From Sandaracinaceae bacterium (GTDB lineage: Bacteria; Myxococcota_A; Polyangia; Polyangiales; Houyiibacteriaceae): a stretch of DNA of 64,000 nt. The notes below the pieces were generated by a model. The model was not told where the DNA came from. It ran no database searches and saw nothing but the letters and a program-made list of their open reading frames with translations. This document shows positions 54,265 to 62,950 of the stretch, piece after piece. A program made the position numbers and the translations under genes. The stretch covers positions 930,001 to 994,000 of the forward strand of contig JACKEJ010000005.1 in assembly GCA_020633055.1 (NCBI GenBank). Direction: 5' to 3'. How positions within the stretch are numbered: position 1 is the first letter of the stretch; every line of letters starts with the position of its first letter.

Positions 54265-55428
54265 ATGCCCCGAGCCCGCCACCTTGCAGCCGTCCCCGCC
54301 AACCAGCGCGCGACCGACGAGCAGGAACGTTCTTGGCTGCGGCGCAGGTCTCCATCGGGGCAGTCCGGGGAGCACCCCTCGCCCATCTCGCATGCGCTCA
54401 AGCTGCGCCTCTACCGCGGCATGCTGCTCAGCCGGCGCCTCGACGAGCGGCTCATGGCCCTGCAGCGGCAGGGGCGCGTGGGCTTCCACGTCGGGCACCG
54501 CGGGGAGGAGGCCGCCATCATCGGGGCCGCCGCGGCGCTGCGCGAACAGGACTGGCTGGTGCCCTGCTACCGCGAGTTCGGGGCGCTGCTGATGCGCGGC
54601 GCGCCGCTCTGCACCTACCTGGACCAGATGTTCGGCAACGCCGCCGACACAGGGCACGGGCGCCAGATGCCGGACCACTTCCACAGCCGAGCCCAGCGCT
54701 GCCTCTCCGTCAGCGCGCCGATCGGGACGCAGATCCCGCACGCCGTGGGTCTGGCCTACGCGGCCCGTCTGAAAGGCAGGGACGACGTCGCGTTGGTGTT
54801 CTTCGGCGACGGCGCCACGAGCAGCAACGACTTCCACGCTGCGCTCAACTTCGCGGGCGTGTGGGGCGCGCCGGTCGTGCTCGCCTGCCGCAACAACGGC
54901 TACGCCATCAGCCTGCCGTCCAGCCAGCAGACCGCGTCCAAGGGCTTCGCCTGCAAGGCGGCGGCGTACGGGGTGCGCGGTGTCGAGGTGGACGGAAACG
55001 ACGTACTGGCCGTGTACGAGGCCACCCGAGACGCACGCGAGGCTGCGGCGCGCGGCGAGGGCCCCACGCTGCTCGAGCTGGTCACGTACCGCCTGGACGC
55101 GCACTCGAGCTCGGACGACCCACGCGCCTATCGCAGCGACGAGGAGGTCGCGGCCGCCGCGGCGCGTGAGCCGATAGGGCGCTTCAAGGCACACCTGCTC
55201 GCGTGCGGCGCGCTCAGCGAGGCGGAAGACGCTCAGCTTCAGGAGGCTGTGGACGCCGAGGTGCGCGCCGCGCTCGAGGCCGCACGCGCGCGCGAGAAGC
55301 CAGCGCTCGACACGCTCTTCGAAGACGTGTACGCGGAGACGCCATGGCACCTCACGCTCGCAGCCCGCGAAGCCGCGCAGACCGCCCGCGGCGGCTCGGC
55401 CCACACCCCCGAAGGGAGCGCTGACTGA
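54265..55428 (+). CDS. bkdA: 2-oxoacid dehydrogenase E1 alpha subunit (branched-chain type)
   Basis: This is a 387-residue protein starting at an ATG with aaggaggt upstream. The thiamin pyrophosphate motif is GDG (181-183) followed by ATSSND and NNGYAIS. The segment SSSDDPRAYRSDEEV matches the branched-chain E1alpha pattern (HSTSDDxxAYRxxxEV), which in family members holds phosphorylation sites. It decarboxylates branched-chain 2-oxoacids with E1beta and passes the acyl group to the lipoyl of E2. The long N-terminal 55 residues look like an extension. Its stop overlaps the next start by one base. Confidence 0.9.
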   Translation: MPRARHLAAVPANQRATDEQERSWLRRRSPSGQSGEHPSPISHALKLRLYRGMLLSRRLDERLMALQRQGRVGFHVGHRGEEAAIIGAAAALREQDWLVPCYREFGALLMRGAPLCTYLDQMFGNAADTGHGRQMPDHFHSRAQRCLSVSAPIGTQIPHAVGLAYAARLKGRDDVALVFFGDGATSSNDFHAALNFAGVWGAPVVLACRNNGYAISLPSSQQTASKGFACKAAAYGVRGVEVDGNDVLAVYEATRDAREAAARGEGPTLLELVTYRLDAHSSSDDPRAYRSDEEVAAAAAREPIGRFKAHLLACGALSEAEDAQLQEAVDAEVRAALEAARAREKPALDTLFEDVYAETPWHLTLAAREAAQTARGGSAHTPEGSAD

Positions 55429-56402
55429 TGGAAATGAACATGGTCCAAGCGATCAACGCGGGGCTGCACCAGGAGATGGGCGCGGACCCGGACGTCGTGG
55501 TGCTGGGCGAGGACGTGGGCCGCGTCGGCGGTGTCTTCCGTGTCACGCAGGGGCTGCACGACGCCTTTGGGGAACAGCGGGTGATCGACACGCCGTTGAA
55601 CGAGAGCGGCATCCTGGGCACCGCCATCGGCATGGCGCTCTATGGCCTCAAGCCCATCCCCGAGATCCAGTTCGCCGACTTCATCTATCCCGGGTTCGAC
55701 CAGCTGGTCAGCGAGGCCGCCAAGTACCGCTACCGCAGCGGCGGCGAGTACAGCGTGCCCATGGTGGTGCGCACCCCGTTCGGCGGGGGCATCAAGGGTG
55801 GCCTCTACCACAGCCAGTCCCCCGAGGCGCTGTTCATCCACACCGCGGGCCTGAAGGTGGTGTGCCCCAGCAACCCGTACGACGCGAAGGGGCTGCTGCG
55901 CGCGAGCCTACAAGACCCGGACCCGGTGCTCTTCTTCGAGCCCAAGCGCGTGTACCGCGCCGTGAAGATGGAGGTGCCGGAGCACGCCTACGAGGTGCCG
56001 CTGAGCAAGGCCGCGGTGGTGCGCGAGGGCAGCGACGTGACCGTCGTCGCGTGGGGCGCGATGCTCTACGAGGCGCTGGCGGCGGCGGAGCAGGTGCGCG
56101 GTGACGACGGCCTCGACGTGGAGGTGATCGACCCGCGCACCCTCTGGCCCCTCGACCTCGACACGGTGCTCGAGAGCGTGCGCAAGACCGGTCGCCTGGT
56201 GATCGTCCACGAGGCCCCGCGCGCTTGTGGCTTCGGCGCCGAGCTGGTGTCGCTGGTGTGCGAGAACGCGTTCGTGCACCTCGAGGCCCCGCCCCAGCGG
56301 GTGACCGGCTTCGACACCCCCTTCCCCTACGCCCTCGAGGACGACTACCTCCCGCTGGCCCATCGCATCGCCCCCGCGTTGCGCGAGACGGCGCGGTTCT
56401 GA
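55428..56402 (+). CDS. bkdB: 2-oxoacid dehydrogenase E1 beta subunit
   Basis: This is a 324-residue protein. The N-terminal motif VVVLGEDVGRVGGVFRVTQGL, then NESGILGTAIGMALYGLKP and PSNPYDAKGLLRAS, is typical of the beta chain that completes the thiamin active site. The C-terminal part holds VIDPRTLWPLD. The start shares one base with the E1alpha stop (tgatg), so translation is likely coupled. Confidence 0.93.
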   Translation: MEMNMVQAINAGLHQEMGADPDVVVLGEDVGRVGGVFRVTQGLHDAFGEQRVIDTPLNESGILGTAIGMALYGLKPIPEIQFADFIYPGFDQLVSEAAKYRYRSGGEYSVPMVVRTPFGGGIKGGLYHSQSPEALFIHTAGLKVVCPSNPYDAKGLLRASLQDPDPVLFFEPKRVYRAVKMEVPEHAYEVPLSKAAVVREGSDVTVVAWGAMLYEALAAAEQVRGDDGLDVEVIDPRTLWPLDLDTVLESVRKTGRLVIVHEAPRACGFGAELVSLVCENAFVHLEAPPQRVTGFDTPFPYALEDDYLPLAHRIAPALRETARF

Positions 56403-56407
56403 GACCC

Positions 56408-57832
56408 ATGAGCACCGACTACCTGTTCAAGCTGCCCGACCTCGGCGAGGGCATGACCGAGGGCGAGATCGTGGAGTGGCACGTTGTCGTGGGTGACCAC
56501 GTGGAAGAGGACGGCCCGATGCTGGAGGTCATGACCGACAAGGCCACGGTCAGCATCGGCGCCCCGTGTGCAGGCTGGGTGCGGGAGCTGCGCTTCGGCC
56601 CCGGCGACATCGCCAAGGTGGGCGAGGTGCTGGTGGTGATCGGGCGGAGCGACGCGGAGGACGCGTCGACCGCGCCGACGCGGGCCGCGAGCGTGGACGA
56701 TGCCCCGCGACGGACGGCGGGCGGATCGCCGACGGGGTCAACGGGCGGTGCGACCCCTGCGGCGCCCGCCGCGACCGCTGTGGGTGATCTGCGCGATGTC
56801 CTCCCCGGCGCGAGCTACTTCCGAGATCGGGTAGCACACGAGGGTGACCTCGCCCCCGGGCGCTCCGACGGTGCGTCAGGCGACGCGTACTTCGAGGCCA
56901 AGCCGCTCGCCACCCCCGCCGTCCGCGCGCTGGCGAAGGAGCTGGACGTGGACCTACGCCACGTGCGCCCCAGCGGCGCGCTGTCCCGCGTCCTCGAGAG
57001 CGACGTGCGGCAGCACGCCGCAGCATCGAACGCGGCTGCCGTAGCCAGCGAGCCGTCGACCGTCCCGCGTCATGGTCAGCCGTCGAACGACCGGAGGCGC
57101 GGTGCTGCAGTGGTCGCGCCCCCCTTGCCACCTCCGCACCCGGATGACGTTCGGCGACCGTTCGTCGGGGTGCGACGCCGTATCGCGGACCGCCTGCAGG
57201 CTTCGGTCCGCAGCGCCGTCCACTTCACGTTCGTCGAGGAGGTGGACGTGGAGCCGTTGATCGCGCGGCGGGCAGCCCTTCAACCGCAGGCCGCGGCGGT
57301 GGGCGTGAAGCTCACGTTCATGCCGTTCATCGTGCAGGCCGTGGTGCGCGGGCTCGCCGCTCATCCGGTGCTCAACAGCTACCTGGACGAGGGCCGCAAC
57401 GAGCTCGTGACCCGCGGCGCCCAACACATCGGCGTGGCAGCCGCGACCGACGCGGGGCTGCTCGTCCCCGTCGTGCGCGACGCGAACACGCTCGACCTCC
57501 TCGCGACGGCGCGCGAGATCGAACGATTGGCCGAGGGCGCGCGCGTCGGTTCTCTCCGGAGCGATGAGCTCTCGGGGAGCACGTTCACGGTCTCGAGCCT
57601 CGGAAAGCTCGGTGGGCTGCTGGCGACGCCCGTGCTCAACTACCCGGAGGTCGGGATCCTCGGGGTGCATCGCATCAAGGACAAGCCCGTGGTGCGCCAC
57701 GGCGCCGTGGTGCCCGGCAAGCTCATGATGCTGAGCTTCAGCTTCGACCACCGCGTCATCGATGGGCACGTGGGCGCTAGCTTCGCCTACGCGGTCATCG
57801 ACGCGCTCGAGCACCCCGCGTCCCTGCCCTGA
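56408..57832 (+). CDS. bkdC: 2-oxoacid dehydrogenase E2 (dihydrolipoamide acyltransferase)
   Basis: This is a 474-residue protein. A single lipoyl domain (1-80) has the attachment Lys45 in EVMTDKATV. A Pro/Ala/Thr linker, a peripheral-subunit-binding domain (about 165-200: ATPAVRALAKELDVDL) and a second linker follow. The catalytic domain ends with SFSFDHRVIDG (His448, Asp452). The MTDKATV sequence fits branched-chain E2 enzymes. No E3 gene is in the window, so a shared E3 must act elsewhere. lipA at the head of the operon supplies the cofactor. Confidence 0.93.
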   Translation: MSTDYLFKLPDLGEGMTEGEIVEWHVVVGDHVEEDGPMLEVMTDKATVSIGAPCAGWVRELRFGPGDIAKVGEVLVVIGRSDAEDASTAPTRAASVDDAPRRTAGGSPTGSTGGATPAAPAATAVGDLRDVLPGASYFRDRVAHEGDLAPGRSDGASGDAYFEAKPLATPAVRALAKELDVDLRHVRPSGALSRVLESDVRQHAAASNAAAVASEPSTVPRHGQPSNDRRRGAAVVAPPLPPPHPDDVRRPFVGVRRRIADRLQASVRSAVHFTFVEEVDVEPLIARRAALQPQAAAVGVKLTFMPFIVQAVVRGLAAHPVLNSYLDEGRNELVTRGAQHIGVAAATDAGLLVPVVRDANTLDLLATAREIERLAEGARVGSLRSDELSGSTFTVSSLGKLGGLLATPVLNYPEVGILGVHRIKDKPVVRHGAVVPGKLMMLSFSFDHRVIDGHVGASFAYAVIDALEHPASLP

Positions 57833-57851
57833 TTCGCGTGTTGTGCGCGCC

Positions 57852-57974
57852 GGGAGCGCGACGCGCCGCCCGGAAACCCGAGCGGCCTGCGACGGGAGCG
57901 CGACGCGCCGCCCGGAAACCCGAGCGGCCTGCGACGGAAGCGCGACGCGCCGCCCGGAAACCCGAGCGGCGCGC
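57852..57974. repeat. 42-bp tandem hairpin repeat, three copies
   Basis: A 42-bp unit starts at 57852, 57894 and 57936, the third copy being incomplete. Each unit contains an imperfect stem (gccgcccgg / ccgagcggc, 8 of 9 pairs, loop aaac) at 57865-57886 and every 42 bp after. The array lies between the convergent stop codons at 57832 and 57996. It may be a transcription barrier or REP-like element. Confidence 0.85.
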
Positions 57975-57995
57975 GCCGTTCCTCCCAGTGCGCGG

Positions 57996-58982
57996 TCAGC
58001 GGCAGACGCCGTCGACGCAGCTGTCTCCTGGCGTACTGCAGTCCTGGCTGAGCATGCAGTTGGAGGTCGCTTCGTTGCTGGTCACGCAGAAGTTGTTCTG
58101 ACAAACGCGGAACTGGACGTCGAAGCTGAGGCACTCCTGGCTGGTGTCGCACGGGGTACGACACACGCCACCGACGCAGGGGCGCCCTGGCTGGCACTGG
58201 GCGCTGCTGGTGCAGAAGGGTTGCGGCCGGTCGTCGTAGACGCACACGCCACCCGAGCAGTATTCGTCCGAGTTGCACGCGGAGTCGTTGGTGCAGCCGG
58301 TTTCGCATACGGAGTCGATGCAGATCTCGCCAGCGTCGCAGTCGCCGTTGTCCTCACACTCCCCCGTGACGGGCGGCAGGTCCACGCAGACCATGTCTTC
58401 GCAGGTCTGACCGGCGGGGCACATCGCCGAGGACTCGCATCCCTCACGGCACTCGCCGTTGACGCAGATGCGACCGCCACCGCACTCGTGGCTGAAGTGG
58501 CAGACGGTGCTGTCGGCGCGGCACTCACCGTCGATGCAGGTGAAGCCACTTGCGCACGGGGCGGTCGCCGAGCACTCACAGGCCGCGCCGCCACAGCCGT
58601 TGTCCACCTGGCAGACGCCATCGACGCACACGAGCCCCTCGCCGGTCGGGCAGTCCGAGTTACGCGTGCATGTGCCGGGGTTCGGGACGGGGACGGGCTC
58701 GGTGGGGTTCAGGCACACCCCATCGCGGCAGACGGTGCCCATCGGACAGTCGCTGTCGTCACCGCACTCCGTCACGCACCCGACGTCCGTACAGTGGCGC
58801 CCCTCGCTGCACTCGTAGTCGCCGTTGCACCCCGGGCGAGGAGGGCCCTCGATGGGGCGGCAGCCGAGGCCGTCACACAGGAAGCACCCGTCGGCGTCGC
58901 AGTAGTAATTCTCGGAGCGACAGCCCGACGTGAAAGCGGCCGTAGCCAGGAGAACGAGCATCAGAGCGTACGTGTGGCGCAT
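57996..58982 (-). CDS. Cys-rich lipoprotein with multiple disulfide modules
   Basis: This is a 328-residue protein with a signal ending AAFTSGCRSE (lipobox TSGC). About 40 cysteines follow in short modules of the CxxDxDC, CVDGVC type (CTRNSDCPTG, CVDGVCQVD, CIDSVCETGC). It resembles tandem Dickkopf/EGF-like folds in myxobacterial surface proteins. No catalytic residues are seen. The start ATG at 58982 is divergent from the FHA-GGDEF gene, with two palindromes between them. Confidence 0.8.
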   Translation of the reverse strand: MRHTYALMLVLLATAAFTSGCRSENYYCDADGCFLCDGLGCRPIEGPPRPGCNGDYECSEGRHCTDVGCVTECGDDSDCPMGTVCRDGVCLNPTEPVPVPNPGTCTRNSDCPTGEGLVCVDGVCQVDNGCGGAACECSATAPCASGFTCIDGECRADSTVCHFSHECGGGRICVNGECREGCESSAMCPAGQTCEDMVCVDLPPVTGECEDNGDCDAGEICIDSVCETGCTNDSACNSDEYCSGGVCVYDDRPQPFCTSSAQCQPGRPCVGGVCRTPCDTSQECLSFDVQFRVCQNNFCVTSNEATSNCMLSQDCSTPGDSCVDGVCR

Positions 58983-59128
58983 GGTAGTCTCGAGCAGATC
59001 CACGATCCGTGCCAGCTCTCGGGCAGTCGGCCCAACGAGGCGAGCACTCGCGCAGGATAGCCTTAACTCGACCGCCTGCGCGATCTCTGGGGAATACGTC
59101 GCCAGCGAGGCGCGACGCGAGCCGGATC

Positions 59129-59144
59129 GGCGGTGCACACCGCC
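59129..59144. promoter_or_regulatory. Palindrome ggcggtg-ca-caccgcc
   Basis: A perfect 7-bp inverted repeat with a 2-nt spacer lies in the 260-nt region between the divergent Cys-rich lipoprotein and FHA-GGDEF genes. It could be a dimer-binding operator. Confidence 0.4.
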
Positions 59145-59153
59145 AGAGACGCG

Positions 59154-59171
59154 CGTGAACCCCCGTTCACG
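59154..59171. promoter_or_regulatory. Palindrome cgtgaac-cccc-gttcacg
   Basis: A perfect 7-bp inverted repeat with a 4-nt spacer, the same geometry as the operator at 50353-50370 but a different sequence. It lies about 60 nt upstream of the -10-like element at 59230. Confidence 0.45.
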
Positions 59172-59229
59172 TACATCCGACCGTGGAATCGGTGACACGG
59201 TGAAAGTAGATTCGTCGAGCAAGAGCGGA

Positions 59230-59235
59230 TAGACT
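59230..59235 (+). promoter_or_regulatory. -10-like element tagact before the FHA-GGDEF gene
   Basis: TAGACT ends 7 nt before the ATG at 59243. No good -35 is seen, so an activator or an alternative sigma factor may be needed. The two palindromes lie just upstream. Confidence 0.4.
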
Positions 59236-59242
59236 CACCGAT

Positions 59243-60163
59243 ATGGGCAACGATGACTTCTCGGACGAGCGCACCATCGTGGGTGACCCGAGCGCGATCG
59301 TGGCCCAGATCGCAACGGAGAGCGTGCGCGAGAACGCGTACGTCATCGTGATCGCCGGGCCCAACGTGGGCGAGATGTACCGGCTGCCTCGCGGGGAGGC
59401 GACGGTCGGACGCGGCAGCGACGCGACGATCCACTTGCCGGACAACGAGATCTCGCGGCTGCACGCCAAGATCATCAACCGGGGCGAGACCGTCATCGTG
59501 GCGGACAACAACTCGACCAACGGGACGTTCGTGAATGGGCATCAAGTCCGGTTTCACGCGCTGCAAGACGGGGACAAGATCCAGATCGGCACCACGACGA
59601 TCTTGAAATTCAGCTACCACGACGCCCTCGAGGAGAAGTTCCAGCGTCAGATGCTGGAGTCGGCCCTGCGTGACGGCCTGACGGGCGCGTTCAACAAGAA
59701 GTACTTCAGCGAACGGTTGACCGGCGAGGTGGCCTTTTCGCTCCGGCATGGGACGCCAGTGGCGCTCATGCTGTTCGACATCGACCACTTCAAGCCTGTC
59801 AACGATACCCACGGACACTTGGCCGGTGACTCCGTCCTCGCGACGTTCGCGGAGCGGGTGAGCAGCATGATCCGGCGCGAGGATGTCTTCGCGCGATACG
59901 GCGGCGAGGAATTCGCCGTGCTCAGCCGCGGGCTCGACATCCCCTCCGCGCGTTCCTTCGCGGAGCGCATCCGCCAGCTCATCGCAGACTACGAGTTCGT
60001 CTTCGACGACGCGGCCATCCCCATCACCGTCAGCGTTGGCGTCGCGGGGATGCCGGAGCTGACGGTGGAGCAGCCGACGGACCTCGTGGCGGCAGCCGAC
60101 CAAGCGCTCTACGCCGCGAAGCGCAACGGGCGCAACCGCACCGAGGTCTACGCCGGCAAGTGA
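59243..60163 (+). CDS. FHA-GGDEF diguanylate cyclase
   Basis: This is a 306-residue cytoplasmic protein. The FHA domain (about 33-115) shows YRLPRGEATVGRGSDATIHL, NEISRLHAKI and NNSTNGTFVNGH, the phosphothreonine-binding pattern. The GGDEF domain (about 140-300) has LFDIDHFKPVNDTHGHLAGD and YGGEEFAVL. The RxxD inhibitory site (RRED) lies five residues before GGEEF. It should make cyclic-di-GMP under control of a phosphorylated partner, possibly one of the Ser/Thr kinases. It is followed 7 nt later by the M16 protease gene. Confidence 0.93.
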   Translation: MGNDDFSDERTIVGDPSAIVAQIATESVRENAYVIVIAGPNVGEMYRLPRGEATVGRGSDATIHLPDNEISRLHAKIINRGETVIVADNNSTNGTFVNGHQVRFHALQDGDKIQIGTTTILKFSYHDALEEKFQRQMLESALRDGLTGAFNKKYFSERLTGEVAFSLRHGTPVALMLFDIDHFKPVNDTHGHLAGDSVLATFAERVSSMIRREDVFARYGGEEFAVLSRGLDIPSARSFAERIRQLIADYEFVFDDAAIPITVSVGVAGMPELTVEQPTDLVAAADQALYAAKRNGRNRTEVYAGK

Positions 60164-60170
60164 TGCCCCC

Positions 60171-61625
60171 GTGTCGTCGCCACGCGCGCGGGGGACGCAG
60201 GTTGACGCGGCTGCGCCGGACCCGCAGGCTCCCGCCCCTGTGACCGAAGCCCTCGCCCAGCAGCTCAACCGCGGTGCCCGTGGGCACCGTCGTATCCACT
60301 TCGAGTCGCGCGTGCCGTTCGGGCCGGGGCTGTCGCTCGCACGCTACCGTCTCGGCAACGGGCTGCGAATCTACGTGCTGCCGGACGCGAGCGCCCCCGT
60401 GGTGAGCTACCAGACGTGGTTTCGGGTGGGCTCACGCGACGAGGACCCCGGCAAGACGGGCCTCGCCCACATGTTCGAGCACCTCATGTTCTTCGGCACG
60501 ACCAACCACCCCAAGGGCGAATTCGATCGGCTGCTGGAGGCGTCTGGGGCGGAGAACAACGCGTCCACCTGGACCGACTGGACGCAGTACCACGAGAACC
60601 TCCCCAAGGGCGCGCTGCCCTTGGCGATCGCCCTCGAGGCCGACCGCATGGCCAACCTGCACCTCGAGCCGGACGAATGGGCCCGCGAACGCGAGGTGGT
60701 GCGCAACGAGCGCAGCCAAGCCGTGGACGACGACGTCTACGGGGCCGCCTCGGAGCAGCTCTGGTCGCTGGCGTTCGCGAAGCATCCCTACGGGTGGCCT
60801 ACCATCGGCTGGGCGCGCGACATCGAGGCGTACACACGGGCCGACTGCCTCGCTTTCTATCGTCGCTGGTACGCCCCGAACAACGCGACCGTCGTGGTCG
60901 TCGGGGACGTGACCGAGTCCGATGTGCTGGCGCGCGTGCGTGACGCGTACGGCGCACTGCGCCCGTCGCGCATCGAACGGCGCCCGACGCCGGTGGCACC
61001 CGCGCTGCGCGCCGATCGGAGAAAGACCCTGCGCAAGCCCACCCCAACGGCCAAGCTGCTCATGGGATATCGTGCGCCGGGACTGACCGACCCCGACAGC
61101 ATCGTGCTGGGGGTGCTGCGCGAGTTGCTCACCGGCGGTTTGAGCGGCCGCCTGACGCGGGCGATGACGCGTGAGACCGAGCTCGCGTCGATGGTCTACG
61201 CGAGCGCCGCACCGTTCCGTGAAGGCACGCTGTTCGAGATCTACGCCGACCTTCGCGAAGGGGTCACGACCGAGGTCGCCGAGGCCCGGGTGGTGCGGGA
61301 GCTGCAGCGCCTGGCGAGCGAGCCGGTGAGCGCTCGCGAGCTGGACAAGGTGCGCCACCAGGCTGAGCTGTCCTTCCTGACCAGCATGGAGACGGCGGCA
61401 GGCAAGGCCGAGCAGATCGGGTTCTACGACGCCGTGCTGGAAGACCCGAGCGCCGTGTTCGCGCGGGCCGAGGCCTACCGGACAATGCGCCCAGAAGACG
61501 TGATGCGCGTCGCCCGACGCCTGTTCGATGCACGCGCACGCGTCGTCGTCGCCGTCCAGCCGACCGAGCCGAATCCCAAGCCCAGGCAGCGGACGCGTCG
61601 CGCGCAGGAGGAGACGCGCGTATGA
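60171..61625 (+). CDS. M16 family zinc metalloprotease (active subunit)
   Basis: This is a 484-residue protein from a GTG start. The inverted zinc motif HxxEH is H100-MF-E103-H104 (LAHMFEHLMFFGT). The distal Glu ligand is in the EREVVRNERSQ region. Family members cleave peptides in a clamshell of two halves; the partner is the adjacent inactive homologue. No signal peptide is visible, so it is probably cytoplasmic or periplasmic by another route. The stop overlaps the next gene by atga. Confidence 0.92.
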   Translation: MSSPRARGTQVDAAAPDPQAPAPVTEALAQQLNRGARGHRRIHFESRVPFGPGLSLARYRLGNGLRIYVLPDASAPVVSYQTWFRVGSRDEDPGKTGLAHMFEHLMFFGTTNHPKGEFDRLLEASGAENNASTWTDWTQYHENLPKGALPLAIALEADRMANLHLEPDEWAREREVVRNERSQAVDDDVYGAASEQLWSLAFAKHPYGWPTIGWARDIEAYTRADCLAFYRRWYAPNNATVVVVGDVTESDVLARVRDAYGALRPSRIERRPTPVAPALRADRRKTLRKPTPTAKLLMGYRAPGLTDPDSIVLGVLRELLTGGLSGRLTRAMTRETELASMVYASAAPFREGTLFEIYADLREGVTTEVAEARVVRELQRLASEPVSARELDKVRHQAELSFLTSMETAAGKAEQIGFYDAVLEDPSAVFARAEAYRTMRPEDVMRVARRLFDARARVVVAVQPTEPNPKPRQRTRRAQEETRV

Positions 61626-62947
61626 GCCCGCTGCGGTTCGCGTGCGAGCGCACGCAGGTCTTGGGCATGCCCATCTTCCTCGAGTCCAGCCACACCCTGC
61701 CGGTCGTGGACGTGGCCGTGCGTGTCGCCGCCGGCGCGGAGTTCGACCCCGAGGGCATGGAGGGGCTGGCGCGCCTGACGCTGAAGACCCTGCGCGCCGG
61801 CCCACGTGGGATGTCCGAGCGGCGCACCGAGGAGCAGCTCGCGGGGCTCGGCGCGCGCCTGCACGTAGCCACGACGCGGCGCTCCCTGCGCATCTCGGGG
61901 TCCGTGCTGACCCGCCAGCTCGCGCCCTTCTTCGCGCTTCTCTCACGCATGTTGCGCGAACCGGCCCTGCGTGGCTCGGACCTCTCGCGTCAGCGGCGCG
62001 AGACACACGCCATGCTGATGGCCCAGCTCGACGACGACGACGCCTTGGCCGCACGTCACGTACGCAAGCTGGCGCTGGGAGCGCACCCGTTCGCGCGCAG
62101 CACGGTCGGCGTCGACGCGTCGCTCGCGCGCATCGACGCCGCTCGGCTCCGGGGCTTTTTGGACACGCACCTGCGCCGCGGCAATCTCAGCTTCGGCTTC
62201 GCAGGGGACATCGGCGCAGGGCAGGCCGAGGCCCTGGTGCGCGAGCACTTCGGTGACCTCCCCGGAGGTCGCAGTCGACGACCTGGCATCCCTGCCACCA
62301 AGCTCCCTCGCGGCCGCCACGTGCGCATCGTGGACAAGCCCGAGCGGACACAGACCCCCATGACCTTCAGCGCGCTCGGGTCGCACCTGAAGGACCCGCT
62401 CCTGGACGCACTGATCGTCGCCAACACCGTCTTCGGCGGCACGTTCGCCAGCCGCCTGAACAACGAGCTGCGCACCAAGCGGGGCTTCACGTATGGCGCC
62501 AGCAGCCAGCTGGGGCGGGCCGAGAAGCGCGAGCTGTGGTCGATGCACAGCGCGCCCGAAGCCGAGCACACGGTCGCCTGCGCACAGCTGCACCTGGATC
62601 TGCTGGAGCGCTGGGTGGAGCGAGGCGTCACGCAGCGCGAGCTCAACGCGGCGAAACGCTTCCTCGCCGGAAGCTACGCGTTCGACGTGGAGACGCCGAG
62701 CAAGCGCCTCGACCTGCGACTGGACCGCCACTCCGTTGGCCTCGACCCCGACGCGTTCGTTCACTACCCCGCGCGCATGCTGGCCGTCACTCTCCAGCAG
62801 GCGAACGACGCGCTACGCGCGCGCATCACGCCGGACCACCTGGCGCTGGTGGTGGTCGCCGAGGCGCCGCGCGTGCAAGAGCAGCTCGCGCAACTGAAGG
62901 GGGTGCGTTCGGTCGAGGTGCGGCCCTACACCCAGCCCGCCGACTGA
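61622..62947 (+). CDS. M16 family protein without zinc site (partner subunit)
   Basis: This is a 441-residue protein. At the position of HxxEH it reads GLARLTLKTL, so the zinc site is lost. It keeps the R/Y element LNNELRTKRGFTYGAS, typical of the non-catalytic partner in heterodimeric M16B proteases. It overlaps the active subunit by 4 nt, which supports a 1:1 complex. Confidence 0.88.
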   Translation: MSPLRFACERTQVLGMPIFLESSHTLPVVDVAVRVAAGAEFDPEGMEGLARLTLKTLRAGPRGMSERRTEEQLAGLGARLHVATTRRSLRISGSVLTRQLAPFFALLSRMLREPALRGSDLSRQRRETHAMLMAQLDDDDALAARHVRKLALGAHPFARSTVGVDASLARIDAARLRGFLDTHLRRGNLSFGFAGDIGAGQAEALVREHFGDLPGGRSRRPGIPATKLPRGRHVRIVDKPERTQTPMTFSALGSHLKDPLLDALIVANTVFGGTFASRLNNELRTKRGFTYGASSQLGRAEKRELWSMHSAPEAEHTVACAQLHLDLLERWVERGVTQRELNAAKRFLAGSYAFDVETPSKRLDLRLDRHSVGLDPDAFVHYPARMLAVTLQQANDALRARITPDHLALVVVAEAPRVQEQLAQLKGVRSVEVRPYTQPAD

Positions 62948-62950
62948 CGA

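Noticed and set aside
57852..57974. CRISPR array or short coding repeat
   Set aside because: There are no spacers, and the array sits between two convergent stop codons with internal hairpins instead of palindromic CRISPR repeats.
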